DNA of 64,000 nucleotides from Streptomyces sclerotialus (GTDB lineage: Bacteria; Actinomycetota; Actinomycetes; Streptomycetales; Streptomycetaceae): positions 1 through 64,000 of the forward strand of contig JODX01000013.1 in NCBI GenBank assembly GCA_000719105.1, written 5' to 3'. Each line of letters opens with the position of its first letter. Within the stretch, counting starts at the first letter, position 1. Below the pieces are notes generated by a model. That model did no database searches, was not told the origin of the DNA, and saw only the letters and a program-made list of their open reading frames with translations. Made by a program: the position numbers and the translations under genes. This document shows positions 35,528-45,472 of the stretch, in pieces.

Positions 35528-35972
35528 GGCCGCTTCCGGACCCGTTCCCGAAGTGGGCGCCCATTGGCGGCAGCTGGTGGAGAACTGGGCGGCACACAGC
35601 CATGCGGTAAACACTGCCTCGGATTCCACATCCGTTTCTCTGGAAATCGCCACCTCCCGGACGGATCGCGCGATCACCATCCGTTTCATGGCCGCCAGGG
35701 AATTGCTCGTCGCGTTCATTACAGATGGCTATGTCCTACGGGAGGATCAATTGGCCCTGGCGGCCGCAGCAGCGAACGCCTGGAATACGGAGCAATTGAT
35801 TCCCATGCTTTCCGTCTGGGACGTCCGGGGCCTCCACCCCTGCCTGGCCGGAGTCTGTGTACTGCCGCTCGTCAGTCGCATGACGCCGCAGGACTTCGAC
35901 CGGTTGGCCAGTGACTGGGCGGAACGGGCACGGCAGATGTTCACCAGGTGCCGGGAGGTGTTCCGGCTCTAG
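35514..35972 (+). CDS. YbjN-like hypothetical protein
   Basis: 152 aa from GTG, with GGAGG at 35500-35504, overlapping the kinase gene by 14 bases. The region ~40-150 shows the pattern of YbjN/CesT-fold proteins: VSLEIATSRTDRAITIRFMA, DGYVLREDQLALAAAAANAW, NTEQLIPMLSVWD, then a C-terminal helix with FDRLASDWAERARQMF. Such proteins often act as chaperones or signalling adaptors; this is inference. Base composition drops to about 52% G+C at 35701-35760, far below the neighbours, suggesting recent acquisition. Confidence 0.7.
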   Translation: MARAEAASGPVPEVGAHWRQLVENWAAHSHAVNTASDSTSVSLEIATSRTDRAITIRFMAARELLVAFITDGYVLREDQLALAAAAANAWNTEQLIPMLSVWDVRGLHPCLAGVCVLPLVSRMTPQDFDRLASDWAERARQMFTRCREVFRL

Positions 35973-36076
35973 GCGGAACATGCCGATCGGCTGCGGAATT
36001 TTCCCCGTACGACTGTCCCCGGCCCGGTATCGGTCTCTAATATGCGATGTGCTTTCCTGTGCCGAACGGGGGTGTC

Positions 36077-36985
36077 ATGGGTCGCGGAATCATGCTCATC
36101 GCTTTTCTTGTCACGGTGTTCCACCTGGCACCTGCCGCGACAGTAATTTCCGGGGCCGCAGGGTGCGATGCCGACCCGGTGCTCTGCTGGGTGAAATCCA
36201 AGGAACAGGACGAACCGCTCAGTCTTGTCGTGAACCATGAGTTGACTCTCGGCAAGGACGCCCTGACCGCGCTCGCGCAGGCGGACCGGCATGCCACGAT
36301 CGGCTCGGTTACCGTCGATGACGGGAAAACCACGGGACCCGGCGGCACCGTCCTGTTCCTCCTCGCCGAGAAGCGCGAGGTGGGCCCGGAAAGCGTGGTG
36401 ACCGACCTGGACCGGGGCACCGCGGACGCTGTGAGGTCCTCGCGAGCCTGCGACTCCCGGTGCAGGAGTGACGTTCTCCTGATGGCGCCGGACGTCACCG
36501 GCCAAGAGCTGATCGACGAGGGCCTGGCCGAGCGGACCGGCAAGGAGGCCGGCCAGTCCGGCACCGGGAGCGACGACGGCTCCTTCGGGACCTGGTTCAC
36601 CGCCGGCACGTCCGCCGCCCTGATCCTGCTCCTCGCCCTGTTGCTGACGGCCGTACGCCGTACCCGCGTGAGCCACGCCGTGTCCGGACCGTCCTCCGGC
36701 CCGCGCTCCCACCACCCTCCCACGGTCCCGACCGCGTCACGCGCGCGACAGCACCGGGATGCCGGTGCTCCGAGAGGGGCGGCCGCCGTGCGTACCGACT
36801 TCCATCCCCAGGGGTACGTCGAACTCGACCGCTGCCTTCACCGGGCCGAGTGGACCGCCCCTGACGCACCGCCGCAGCCCGGCACCGTGGTCGACGTGGC
36901 GGATCCCGCCGGAGCGGCGGACGACCCGGGCCTGCTGATCGCTCTCCCGCGCCGCCACCGGCGTACCGCGGACGACCACGTCTGA
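36077..36985 (+). CDS. Secreted-then-anchored membrane protein of unknown family
   Basis: 302 aa from ATG 36077; ATG 36047 would add ten residues. A signal-anchor or signal peptide (IMLIAFLVTVFHLAPAATVI, ~5-24) is followed by a ~130-residue extracytoplasmic domain with Cys pairs (CDADPVLC and CDSRC). A transmembrane segment, TSAALILLLALLLTAV (~177-192), leads into a basic Pro/Ser/Arg-rich cytoplasmic part. No known domain is recognised. Its position between a kinase/YbjN pair and a vWA/PP2C/kinase triad suggests an external sensor for the cassette. The 5' half of the gene is AT-richer than the surroundings. Confidence 0.72.
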   Translation: MGRGIMLIAFLVTVFHLAPAATVISGAAGCDADPVLCWVKSKEQDEPLSLVVNHELTLGKDALTALAQADRHATIGSVTVDDGKTTGPGGTVLFLLAEKREVGPESVVTDLDRGTADAVRSSRACDSRCRSDVLLMAPDVTGQELIDEGLAERTGKEAGQSGTGSDDGSFGTWFTAGTSAALILLLALLLTAVRRTRVSHAVSGPSSGPRSHHPPTVPTASRARQHRDAGAPRGAAAVRTDFHPQGYVELDRCLHRAEWTAPDAPPQPGTVVDVADPAGAADDPGLLIALPRRHRRTADDHV

Positions 36986-37011
36986 CCACCCACCTGTTGC
37001 GCGGAGACACC

Positions 37012-37776
37012 ATGTCCGACGAACGGCACCCCGAGACGCTTCCGGCGTCCTACGAGGACATCGAGTTCGACAACAACGCGCAGCGCCTTCCGCTGGTGCT
37101 GTGCCTCGACACCTCGAGCTCCATGGCGGGCGTGCCCATGGAGATGCTGAACAAGGCGTTGCAGGACTGGACGCGCGAACTCCACGACGACGTGAGCCTC
37201 AGCTACAGCGTCGAGGTCGCCGTCGTCACCTTCGGCGGACAGGGCGTGACGGTCTGGAGGGGTGCACAGCCGCTCCCTCCGCAGGCGTCCGTGAGCCCTT
37301 TCGTGCCGGCCTACGCCTTCCAGGCCCCTGTCCTCACGGCGGCCGGAGTCACCCTGCTCACCGAGGCACTCGAACTGGCCCTGCGCATCGTCGCCGCCCG
37401 CAAGACCGAGCTGCGCACCTCCGGACTGCAGTACTACCGCCCGCAGATCTGCCTGGTCACCGACGGGCTGCCCACCGACGGCACCGGCCACTTGACCAAC
37501 GCCTGGCAGCGCCTGGTGCCGGTGCTCACGAACGACCAGGCAGCGCGGAGGTACCGGCTGTATGCGATCGGGGTCGGCAACATCTCGGACATGGGTGCAC
37601 AGGTGCTTGAGGCCCTCGCGCCGGAGTTCAACGCGCGGCTCCACGGCTTCCCGTTCCGGGAGCTGCTCCAGATGATGTCGAACAGTATCAACGCCGAGCG
37701 ACGGGGAGCCGGCGAGGAGATCCAGGCGAAGATCTTCGCTGACTTCAGGACGCAGCGCTCGGCCTGGGACGCGTGA
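37012..37776 (+). CDS. TerY-type von Willebrand factor A protein
   Basis: 254 aa. The vWA domain has an intact MIDAS: CLDTSSSMAG (~32-41) gives DxSxS, and ICLVTDGLPTDGTG (~147) supplies the distal Asp. The blocks LPLVLCLDTSSSMAGVPMEM and EVAVVTFGGQGVTVW are those of TerY proteins of the tellurite-resistance-linked Ter systems. It is cytoplasmic. TerY, PP2C and a kinase in consecutive genes define the TerY-P triad described in comparative genomics. The stop overlaps the phosphatase start (GTGA). Confidence 0.9.
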   Translation: MSDERHPETLPASYEDIEFDNNAQRLPLVLCLDTSSSMAGVPMEMLNKALQDWTRELHDDVSLSYSVEVAVVTFGGQGVTVWRGAQPLPPQASVSPFVPAYAFQAPVLTAAGVTLLTEALELALRIVAARKTELRTSGLQYYRPQICLVTDGLPTDGTGHLTNAWQRLVPVLTNDQAARRYRLYAIGVGNISDMGAQVLEALAPEFNARLHGFPFRELLQMMSNSINAERRGAGEEIQAKIFADFRTQRSAWDA

Positions 37777-38567
37777 GCGGGGTGGTCATGGATGGTCGCC
37801 TGAGCGCCAACTGGAAGGTGCACGGGCTCAGTGTCGAAGGCTACCGGCACCGGCGCAGCGGCGTGCCGTGCCAGGACGCGTGGGCGCATGCCGTCTCGGA
37901 CACCTCGGTGGTCCTCGCGGTCGCCGACGGAGCGGGCAGCCGCAGCCGTTCCGACGAGGGGTCCCGGCTCGCGGTCGAACTGGCCACGCACCGCTTCGCC
38001 CGCCTCGCCGGCCGGCCCTGCCCGCCCGGCGAGGCCGCGCACGCCCTGCTGACGAACGCCTTCCACGAGGTCTGCAAGGAGTTCCTGCGCCGCACCGGTG
38101 GTGCGGCGTACGACTTCGCCACCACGCTCACCGTGGTGGTCCTCACCCCGGACTGGCTCGGCCATCTTTCGGTCGGCGACGGCTTCGTCGTCCTGAGGGC
38201 GGGCCGCACCCCCGACGGGGATCGTCTGTTCCATCTGCTGCCCCAGCCCGCGGCCGTCAGCGAGTACAGCAACGAGACCGTCTTCCTCACCTCGCCCGAG
38301 GCCGAGGACCGGGTGAGCACCGACTGCGTGTGCGACGACGGTGTCGACGGGGTGCTGCTGTCCACCGACGGGCTGGCCCAGGCCGCGCTGAGCGGGCGGC
38401 CGCCGGTGCCCAACGCCTCCTTCGCCTCGGCGGTCCTCCGGCCCCTGGACAGTCCGGGTACGGATCCCGGCAAGGACGAGGACGACCTGGCGACGCTGCT
38501 CCGCTCGGACCGGCTGACCGCTCTCAATGCCGACGACAAGACACTGCTGCGGGCGGTCAGAACATGA
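37773..38567 (+). CDS. PP2C-family Ser/Thr phosphatase of TerY-P triad
   Basis: 264 aa, GTG start overlapping the vWA gene. PP2C motifs are RRSGVPCQDAWAHA (~27), VVLAVADGAGSRSRSDEGSR (~46, motif with the metal-binding Asp), HLSVGDGFVVLRAG (~130), VLLSTDGLAQAAL (~194) and a final NADDKTLL (~252) with the last metal Asp. All metal-ligand positions appear present, so it is probably active. It is expected to reverse phosphorylation by one or both kinases of the cassette. Confidence 0.91.
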   Translation: MSGVVMDGRLSANWKVHGLSVEGYRHRRSGVPCQDAWAHAVSDTSVVLAVADGAGSRSRSDEGSRLAVELATHRFARLAGRPCPPGEAAHALLTNAFHEVCKEFLRRTGGAAYDFATTLTVVVLTPDWLGHLSVGDGFVVLRAGRTPDGDRLFHLLPQPAAVSEYSNETVFLTSPEAEDRVSTDCVCDDGVDGVLLSTDGLAQAALSGRPPVPNASFASAVLRPLDSPGTDPGKDEDDLATLLRSDRLTALNADDKTLLRAVRT

Positions 38568-38601
38568 GGCAGGACAGGACCGACACGAAGGGACGCGGCA
38601 C

Positions 38602-39768
38602 ATGACGGCCCCGGCGGAACGTGGTGTCATCCTCGACGGCCGGCTCGTGACACTCGGCCCGCGGCCGCTCAAGGGGGGCGGACAGGCGGCGGTCTTCCCC
38701 GTCGTGGGCCATGACGAGACGGTGGTCAAGATCTACCGGGAGGCGCCGGGCGCGGAGCAGGAACGCCGTCTGCAGCGCATGCTGAACATGACCCCGCTCG
38801 GCGGCCGTCCCATCGGTCCCGGCCAGCCGCCCGAACTGGCCTGGCCCACGGCGGTGGCACGCAGCCGCGAAGGACGGTTCCTCGGCTACGCCATGCGCCG
38901 GTTCGGCGAGCCGGGGCACGTCCAGCTCGTCGGTCTCTTCACCCGCGCCCAGCGGCTGCGGCTGTTCCCGGAGCGGACCGACTGGCGCTTCATGCTGGGA
39001 GTCGGCTGGAATCTGGCCTTCATGACCGCGCGGATGCACCACGACGGCCTGGTCGTCGGCGATTTCTCCAGCAACAACGTGGTGGTCGATGCCGACGGCT
39101 TCGTCACCTTCCTCGACTGCGACTCCATCGCCTTCACCGACTCGGTGACGCGCGAGGAGTTCCCCTGCCTCATGCAGACCGCCGACTACGCCGCACCGGA
39201 ACGTCTGGCGGGTGGCCCCGCGACCCGGAGGAGCGACGACTTCGCGCTCGCCGTACTGATCTACCAGCTGCTGACCGCGGGGAACCACCCCTTCGGCGGC
39301 GTTCCGCACGACAGCGAGTCCGAGACGACGGTCAAGGACAACATCGCTGCCAGCCGCTCGTACGTCGCCCGGCCCGGCTGCGTGATCGTTCCGCGCTCGG
39401 TCATCGATCCGACGGTCCTGCCGCCCGTGCTGCTCGACCTCGCCAGGCGGGCCTTCGGACCCGGCGTGACGGACCCGGCCGCGCGGCCCGGGGCGGCGGA
39501 ATGGCTGCGTGCCCTGGACGAAGAGCGCCGCCTGGCCAAGGTCTGCCCGGACCGGCCGCGGCACAGCTACGGCTCCCATCTGCCCACCTGTCCCTGGTGC
39601 GCGCGGGCCGCGGTCACCGGGCACGACGTGTTCAACGCCACCGTGTCCATCCGGCCGACGGAGGAGGGGCGGCAGTCGAGCGGTGCGCGGGCCCTCGTCG
39701 TGAGCCTGGCGATCGTGCTGGTGATCGTGGCCGTGGTGATCGTCGTGGCTCTGTCCCTGAGGAACTGA
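38602..39768 (+). CDS. Kinase-like protein of TerY-P triad with C-terminal membrane anchor
   Basis: 388 aa; AAGGGA at 38588-38593. The divergent kinase fold has a glycine loop PLKGGGQAAVFPV (~22), VVKIY (~40), and a catalytic loop VVGDFSSNNVVVDADG (~151) where the usual HRD is GDF but the catalytic Asp and Asn are kept. The metal Asp is in TFLDCDSIAF (~170). These replacements are typical of the TerY-linked kinases. A short Cys/His segment, LPTCPWCARAA (~332), recalls a zinc-ribbon half. The C-terminus is a transmembrane helix (LAIVLVIVAVVIVVALSL). It is probably tethered at the inner membrane face. Confidence 0.88.
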   Translation: MTAPAERGVILDGRLVTLGPRPLKGGGQAAVFPVVGHDETVVKIYREAPGAEQERRLQRMLNMTPLGGRPIGPGQPPELAWPTAVARSREGRFLGYAMRRFGEPGHVQLVGLFTRAQRLRLFPERTDWRFMLGVGWNLAFMTARMHHDGLVVGDFSSNNVVVDADGFVTFLDCDSIAFTDSVTREEFPCLMQTADYAAPERLAGGPATRRSDDFALAVLIYQLLTAGNHPFGGVPHDSESETTVKDNIAASRSYVARPGCVIVPRSVIDPTVLPPVLLDLARRAFGPGVTDPAARPGAAEWLRALDEERRLAKVCPDRPRHSYGSHLPTCPWCARAAVTGHDVFNATVSIRPTEEGRQSSGARALVVSLAIVLVIVAVVIVVALSLRN

Positions 39769-39878
39769 AGGGATACGTGGGCCCGTGAACCGGGGTCCGG
39801 GGAGCCATTACCCTTGTGCGGGGCGCGCTCGCGCCCAGCGCCACCCACCACCCCGTACCCAGGAAGGTGCCTGCACCC

Positions 39879-40574
39879 GTGGAAACCAGTGCCGCCCGGA
39901 CTGCCCCGGCAGTGATCGTCGCCATCGACGGCCCCTCCGGCACGGGCAAGTCGAGCACCTCCAAGGCCGTGGCCGCGCAGCTCGGGCTGAGCTACCTGGA
40001 CACCGGCGCCCAGTACCGGGCGATCACCTGGTGGATGGTGACCAACGGGATCGACACGGACGACCCCTCGGCGATCGCCGCCGCGGCCGGGAAGCCGGAC
40101 ATCGTCTCCGGCACCGACCCGTCCGAGCCCACGATCACCGTGGACGGCACCGACGTGGCCGGCCCGATCCGCACCCAGGAGGTCACCTCCAAGGTCAGCG
40201 CGGTCAGCGCGGTGCCCGAGGTGCGGGCCCGGATCACCGAGCTGCAGCGCGCCATCGCCGCCGGCGCGGTGACCGGCATCGTCGTCGAGGGCCGGGACAT
40301 CGGCACCACCGTGCTGCCGGACGCCGACCTGAAGATCTTCCTCACGGCCTCCCCGGAGGCCCGCGCCGCCCGCCGCAGCGGCGAGCTGAAGGGCGCCGAC
40401 GTCCAGGCCACCCGCGAGGCGCTGCTCAAGCGCGACGCGGCCGACTCCAGCCGCACGACCTCCCCGCTGGCCAAGGCGGACGACGCCGTGGAGGTGGACA
40501 CCTCCGACCTCACGCTGCAGCAGGTCATCGAGTGCGTCGTCACCCTCGTCGAGGAGAAGCGGGCCGCGAAGTGA
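39879..40574 (+). CDS. cmk: Cytidylate kinase
   Basis: 231 aa. GTG 39879 with AGGAAGG at 39861-39867; an in-frame GTG at 39867 overlaps that site and is less likely. Walker A is IVAIDGPSGTGKSSTSKAVA (~14), followed by YLDTGAQYRAITWWM (~41), GIVVEGRDIGTTVLPDADLK (~134) and a KRDAADSSR motif (~188). It phosphorylates CMP and dCMP. It resumes the core gene order after the inserted cassette. The stop overlaps the acyltransferase start (GTGA). Confidence 0.95.
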   Translation: METSAARTAPAVIVAIDGPSGTGKSSTSKAVAAQLGLSYLDTGAQYRAITWWMVTNGIDTDDPSAIAAAAGKPDIVSGTDPSEPTITVDGTDVAGPIRTQEVTSKVSAVSAVPEVRARITELQRAIAAGAVTGIVVEGRDIGTTVLPDADLKIFLTASPEARAARRSGELKGADVQATREALLKRDAADSSRTTSPLAKADDAVEVDTSDLTLQQVIECVVTLVEEKRAAK

Positions 40575-41218
40575 CCGAGGCGCCTTCGGTACGGGGGGCC
40601 GAGGTCGGCCGCCGCATCGGCGTGGGCCTGATGTTCGGGCTGTGGAAGCCGCGCGTGCTGGGCGCCTGGCGGGTCCCCGCGACCGGTCCGGTGATACTCG
40701 CCGTCAACCACACCCACAACATCGACGGCCCGATGGTCATGGGCGTGGCGCCGCGGCCCACGCACTTCCTGATCAAGAAGGAGGCGTTCGTCGGCCCGCT
40801 CGACCCCTTCCTGACCGGCATCGGCCAGCTGAAGGTGGACCGCACGGCCGCCGACCGCACCGCGATCACCCGGGCCCTCGGCGTCCTGGAGAACGGCGGC
40901 GTCCTCGGCATCTTCCCCGAGGGCACCCGCGGCGAGGGCGACTTCGCCTCGCTGCGCGCCGGGCTGTCCTACTTCGCGGTCCGCAGCGGGGCGCCGATCG
41001 TCCCGGTGGCGGTGCTGGGCAGCACGGAGCGTCAGGGGCGGCTGGTCAAGGGGCTGCCCCCGCTGCGCAGCCGGGTCGACGTCGTCTTCGGCGATCCGTT
41101 CGAGGCGGGCGACGGGAGCGGGCGGCGGACGCGCAAGGCGCTCGACGACGCGACCGTGCGCATCCAGAAGCAGCTCGCCGCCCACCTGGAAAACGCCAGG
41201 CGCCTCACCGGGCGCTAG
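40571..41218 (+). CDS. plsC: 1-acyl-sn-glycerol-3-phosphate acyltransferase family protein
   Basis: 215 aa, GTG start coupled to cmk; the much longer open frame upstream is a shadow. PlsC motifs: ILAVNHTHNIDGP (~41) is the H-x4-D catalytic motif, GIFPEGTRGEGDF (~115) is the acceptor-binding EGTR motif, and IVPVAVLGS (~143) is motif IV. It acylates lysophosphatidic acid or a related acceptor at the membrane. The cmk-plsC-der order is normal for actinobacteria. Confidence 0.92.
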   Translation: MTEAPSVRGAEVGRRIGVGLMFGLWKPRVLGAWRVPATGPVILAVNHTHNIDGPMVMGVAPRPTHFLIKKEAFVGPLDPFLTGIGQLKVDRTAADRTAITRALGVLENGGVLGIFPEGTRGEGDFASLRAGLSYFAVRSGAPIVPVAVLGSTERQGRLVKGLPPLRSRVDVVFGDPFEAGDGSGRRTRKALDDATVRIQKQLAAHLENARRLTGR

Positions 41219-41290
41219 GGGACACTTGAGTAGTGGATCACCCGATTCGGGCGGTCCACCGATCACCACGATGAACGAGGTACGGACTTC

Positions 41291-42763
41291 ATGAACGACC
41301 ACATTCCCTCCGAGGGCTCGGAGCACGAGCACGGGGCACTTGGCGATGCCGAGTTCGCGGAGTTCATGGAGCTCGCCGCCGAAGAGGGCTTCGACATCGA
41401 GGACGTCGAGGGTGCGCTGGAGGAGGCCGGGCACGGCCCGCTCCCGGTGCTCGCCGTCGTCGGCCGCCCGAATGTCGGCAAGTCGACCCTGGTCAACCGC
41501 ATCATCGGCCGTCGCGAGGCGGTCGTCGAGGACAAGCCGGGCGTCACCCGCGACCGCGTCACCTACGAGGCCGAGTGGGCGGGCCGCCGCTTCAAGGTCG
41601 TCGACACCGGCGGCTGGGAGCAGGACGTCCTCGGTATCGACGCCTCCGTGGCCGCGCAGGCCGAGTACGCGATCGAGGCGGCGGACGCGGTCGTGTTCGT
41701 CGTCGACGCCAAGGTCGGCGCCACCGACACCGACGAGGCCGTCGTCCGGCTGCTGCGCAAGGCGGGCAAGCCCGTCGTGCTGTGCGCCAACAAGGTCGAC
41801 GGCCCGAGCGGCGAGGCCGACGCGTCGTACCTGTGGAGCCTGGGCCTCGGCGAGCCGCACCCGGTCTCCGCGCTGCACGGCCGCGGCACCGGCGACATGC
41901 TGGACGCCGTCCTGGAGGCGCTGCCCGAGGCGCCCGAGCAGACCTTCGGCACCGCCGGCGTCGGCGGCCCGCGTCGCATCGCGCTCATCGGCCGGCCGAA
42001 CGTGGGCAAGTCCTCGCTGCTGAACAAGGTGGCGGGCGAGGAACGCGTCGTCGTCAACGAGCTCGCGGGCACCACCCGCGACCCGGTCGACGAGCTGATC
42101 GAGCTCGGCGGCGTCACCTGGAAGTTCGTCGACACGGCGGGCATCCGCAAGCGGGTCCACCTCCAGCAGGGCGCCGACTACTACGCCTCGCTGCGCACGG
42201 CGGCCGCCGTGGAGAAGGCGGAGGTCGCGGTGATCCTGCTGGACGCCTCCGAGAACATCTCCGTGCAGGACCAGCGCATCGTGACGATGGCCGTGGAGGC
42301 GGGCCGGGCGATCGTCCTCGCCTTCAACAAGTGGGACACCCTCGACGAGGAGCGCCGCTACTACCTGGAGCGCGAGATCGAGACGGAGCTCGGCCAGGTG
42401 GCGTGGGCGCCGCGGGTCAACGTCTCGGCGCGCACCGGACGGCACATGGAGAAGCTCGTCCCGGCGATCGAGACGGCCCTCGCGGGCTGGGAGACCCGGG
42501 TTCCGACCGGTCGGCTGAACGCCTTCCTGGGTGAGCTGGTCGCCGCCCACCCGCACCCGATCCGGGGCGGCAAGCAGCCGCGCATCCTGTTCGGCACCCA
42601 GGCGGGCACCAAGCCGCCGCGGTTCGTGCTCTTCGCGTCCGGCTTCATCGAGGCGGGCTACCGGCGGTTCGTGGAGCGGCGGCTGCGCGAGGAGTTCGGC
42701 TTCGAGGGGACGCCGATCCACATCTCGGTGCGGGTGCGCGAGAAGCGCGGCCGGAAGAAGTGA
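41291..42763 (+). CDS. der: GTPase Der (EngA)
   Basis: 490 aa. An acidic ~50-residue N-terminal extension ([20 protein letters not shown]) precedes two tandem GTPase domains. Each has GRPNVGKS (~57 and ~233), the second with [14 protein letters not shown] and DTAGIRKR. They are followed by a KH-like domain (~410-490) ending in basic residues. Der acts in 50S ribosome assembly. A 19-bp palindromic terminator follows. Confidence 0.95.
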   Translation: MNDHIPSEGSEHEHGALGDAEFAEFMELAAEEGFDIEDVEGALEEAGHGPLPVLAVVGRPNVGKSTLVNRIIGRREAVVEDKPGVTRDRVTYEAEWAGRRFKVVDTGGWEQDVLGIDASVAAQAEYAIEAADAVVFVVDAKVGATDTDEAVVRLLRKAGKPVVLCANKVDGPSGEADASYLWSLGLGEPHPVSALHGRGTGDMLDAVLEALPEAPEQTFGTAGVGGPRRIALIGRPNVGKSSLLNKVAGEERVVVNELAGTTRDPVDELIELGGVTWKFVDTAGIRKRVHLQQGADYYASLRTAAAVEKAEVAVILLDASENISVQDQRIVTMAVEAGRAIVLAFNKWDTLDEERRYYLEREIETELGQVAWAPRVNVSARTGRHMEKLVPAIETALAGWETRVPTGRLNAFLGELVAAHPHPIRGGKQPRILFGTQAGTKPPRFVLFASGFIEAGYRRFVERRLREEFGFEGTPIHISVRVREKRGRKK

Positions 42764-42802
42764 GGCGCTGAGGCGCGACGGCGCCCGATCGCGGTACGCA
42801 CA

Positions 42803-42850
42803 CACCAGGGCGGCTCCCCGGATCATCCGGGGAGCCGCCCTGGTGGCTTT
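42803..42850. terminator. der terminator, probably bidirectional
   Basis: Perfect 19-bp stem (42803-42821 with 42827-42845), 5-base loop ATCAT, followed by a short CTTT. It lies 40 bases after the der stop and 56 bases before the stop of the convergent hypothetical gene. Confidence 0.85.
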
Positions 42851-42900
42851 GCTCCGGCTGCGGACTCGGGGGCCTTCAGGGCCGGCCCTCGTGGTCCTGC

Positions 42901-43491
42901 TCAGTTCCCCCGGCGCGGGCTCGGGGGCAGCGCGGCGGGGAAGTGGTGGGTGCCGGTGTGACCGGTGGGCATCCGGCCCACCGGCTGCCAGACGGACGCC
43001 GTCTGGGACGCGGGGCCGGGCTGCTGCTCGCGCCGGGTGCCGTGCTGGGTGGCGAGGCGCCCGGTCGCGTAGGCGGCGGTGCCGTGGCGGCCGTCGTACG
43101 CATCCGTGTACGCACCCGTGGCGTACGACCCGTAGGAGCCGCCGAGGTACGGAGCGATGCCGAAGGCCGTGAACCCCAGCTCCTCCTCACCGTGGCGGTC
43201 GCCGGGGAGGGCCCGGAAGGACCGGTTCCACTCCGCGTAGAGCGCGTCGTAGATCGGCGTGGCCGAAGGGCCGCCCGAGGGTTCCTGCGCCGGCCGCATG
43301 GGCGGGATCGGCTGGTAGGACTGGCGGCGAGGGACGTCGTATGCGTGCACGTAGGTCCAAACGACCCCGTCGCGCAGGGGATGCGGTCCGTCGCGCGGCC
43401 CGGCGGGGCACCGCCCGTACGGCCCAACCCGCGGCCCGTACGGCTGTGCTCCGGGTCCGTACGGCGGTGGATCCGCGGCCCGTACGGCCAT
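42901..43491 (-). CDS. Hypothetical protein, Tyr/Pro/Gly-rich N-terminus
   Basis: 196 aa from ATG 43491. The N-terminus has repeated PYGP units (DPPPYGPGAQPYGPRVGPYG). A middle block, YDALYAEWNRSFRALPGDRH followed by GEEELGFTAFG (~95-125), looks conserved, and the C-terminus is low complexity with Thr and His. There is no signal peptide. I do not recognise a family with a known function. It starts 23 bases after the stop of the gene upstream on the same strand, so the two are probably one operon. The frame extends upstream into that gene but without a likely start. Confidence 0.7.
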   Translation of the reverse strand: MAVRAADPPPYGPGAQPYGPRVGPYGRCPAGPRDGPHPLRDGVVWTYVHAYDVPRRQSYQPIPPMRPAQEPSGGPSATPIYDALYAEWNRSFRALPGDRHGEEELGFTAFGIAPYLGGSYGSYATGAYTDAYDGRHGTAAYATGRLATQHGTRREQQPGPASQTASVWQPVGRMPTGHTGTHHFPAALPPSPRRGN

Positions 43492-43514
43492 GTACGCGCG
43501 CCCCGGCGGAACGC

Positions 43515-44288
43515 TCAGGTGCCGGCCAGCGGCAGGGTCGCGGCGACCAGCTTGCCGTTCGCGGCCGCCTTGTCGAGGGCCTCGCGCAGCAGGTCCTCGC
43601 GGGGCTGGCGGCCGATCGAGCCGACCGGCGCGGCGAACAGCAGCACCTGCTGGTGCTTGGCGGCGGCCGCCCGCCAGGTGTCGGCGGCCTGGAGCGGCTG
43701 GTGCGCCTGCCACCAGGCGACCGGTGAGCCGCCGACGGCGCCCGGCTGGAGGATGGCGTGCAGCTGGCCCATGGCGAGCAGCACCGACCAGCCGTGCAGC
43801 ACCGGCGGGACGGTCTCGATCCCGGTCAGCGGGACGAAGCCCTGCTCGACGAGGAGCGGCAGGAAGTCGTCGCCGGTGCCCGACGTGCCGGGGCGGGCGA
43901 TGGGGGCGGTGGGCTCGACCACGAGCGCCGGGTACAGCTCGCCGCTGACCAGCACGAGTCCGCTGGTCACCCCGAGCACGGCCTGCTCGGCCTCGGTCCT
44001 GGCGGGCTCGCCGTCGGCCGTGATGGACCGGACGGCGCCCTGCAGCTGCTCCTCGGTGACCTGGACGACCTGGGAGGGCAGGCAGGTGGCGTGGGCGAAG
44101 GCGAGGACGGCGGTCTCGTCGCCGATGAACAGCACGGTGCTGGTGCGCTCCTGTTCGGAGTCGCCCGGGGTGCGGCAGGACGTGCAGTCGTAACTGCCCG
44201 GGGCGTTCTCTCCGGCGAGCAACCGGTCGGCTTCCTCGTCGCCGATCTCGGCACGTACCTCGTCGCTGACGTCGAGCATGCGCGGCAC
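43515..44288 (-). CDS. Conserved hypothetical protein, possible SseB-like domain
   Basis: 257 aa. An N-terminal CTSC pair (SYDCTSCRTPGDSEQERTST, ~32-51) is followed by two similar-looking alpha/beta halves (~50-130 and ~140-250). The halves contain TAVLAFAHATCLPSQVVQVT and the late stretch PVGSIGRQPREDLLREALDK. The size and alternating pattern recall SseB-type proteins, but the match is weak and I would treat the function as unknown. It has no membrane segment. The first gene of a two-gene minus-strand unit. Confidence 0.7.
   Translation of the reverse strand: MPRMLDVSDEVRAEIGDEEADRLLAGENAPGSYDCTSCRTPGDSEQERTSTVLFIGDETAVLAFAHATCLPSQVVQVTEEQLQGAVRSITADGEPARTEAEQAVLGVTSGLVLVSGELYPALVVEPTAPIARPGTSGTGDDFLPLLVEQGFVPLTGIETVPPVLHGWSVLLAMGQLHAILQPGAVGGSPVAWWQAHQPLQAADTWRAAAAKHQQVLLFAAPVGSIGRQPREDLLREALDKAAANGKLVAATLPLAGT

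Positions 44289-45472
<1,184 letters not shown>

Noticed and set aside
34394..39850. Integrative element explaining the cassette
   Set aside because: No integrase, transposase, tRNA end or direct-repeat attachment site was seen at either border, so a specific mobile element cannot be claimed.
39992..42826. 944-codon open frame on the minus strand opposite cmk-plsC-der
   Set aside because: Pure shadow of three well-supported genes; composition is that of antisense high-G+C sequence.
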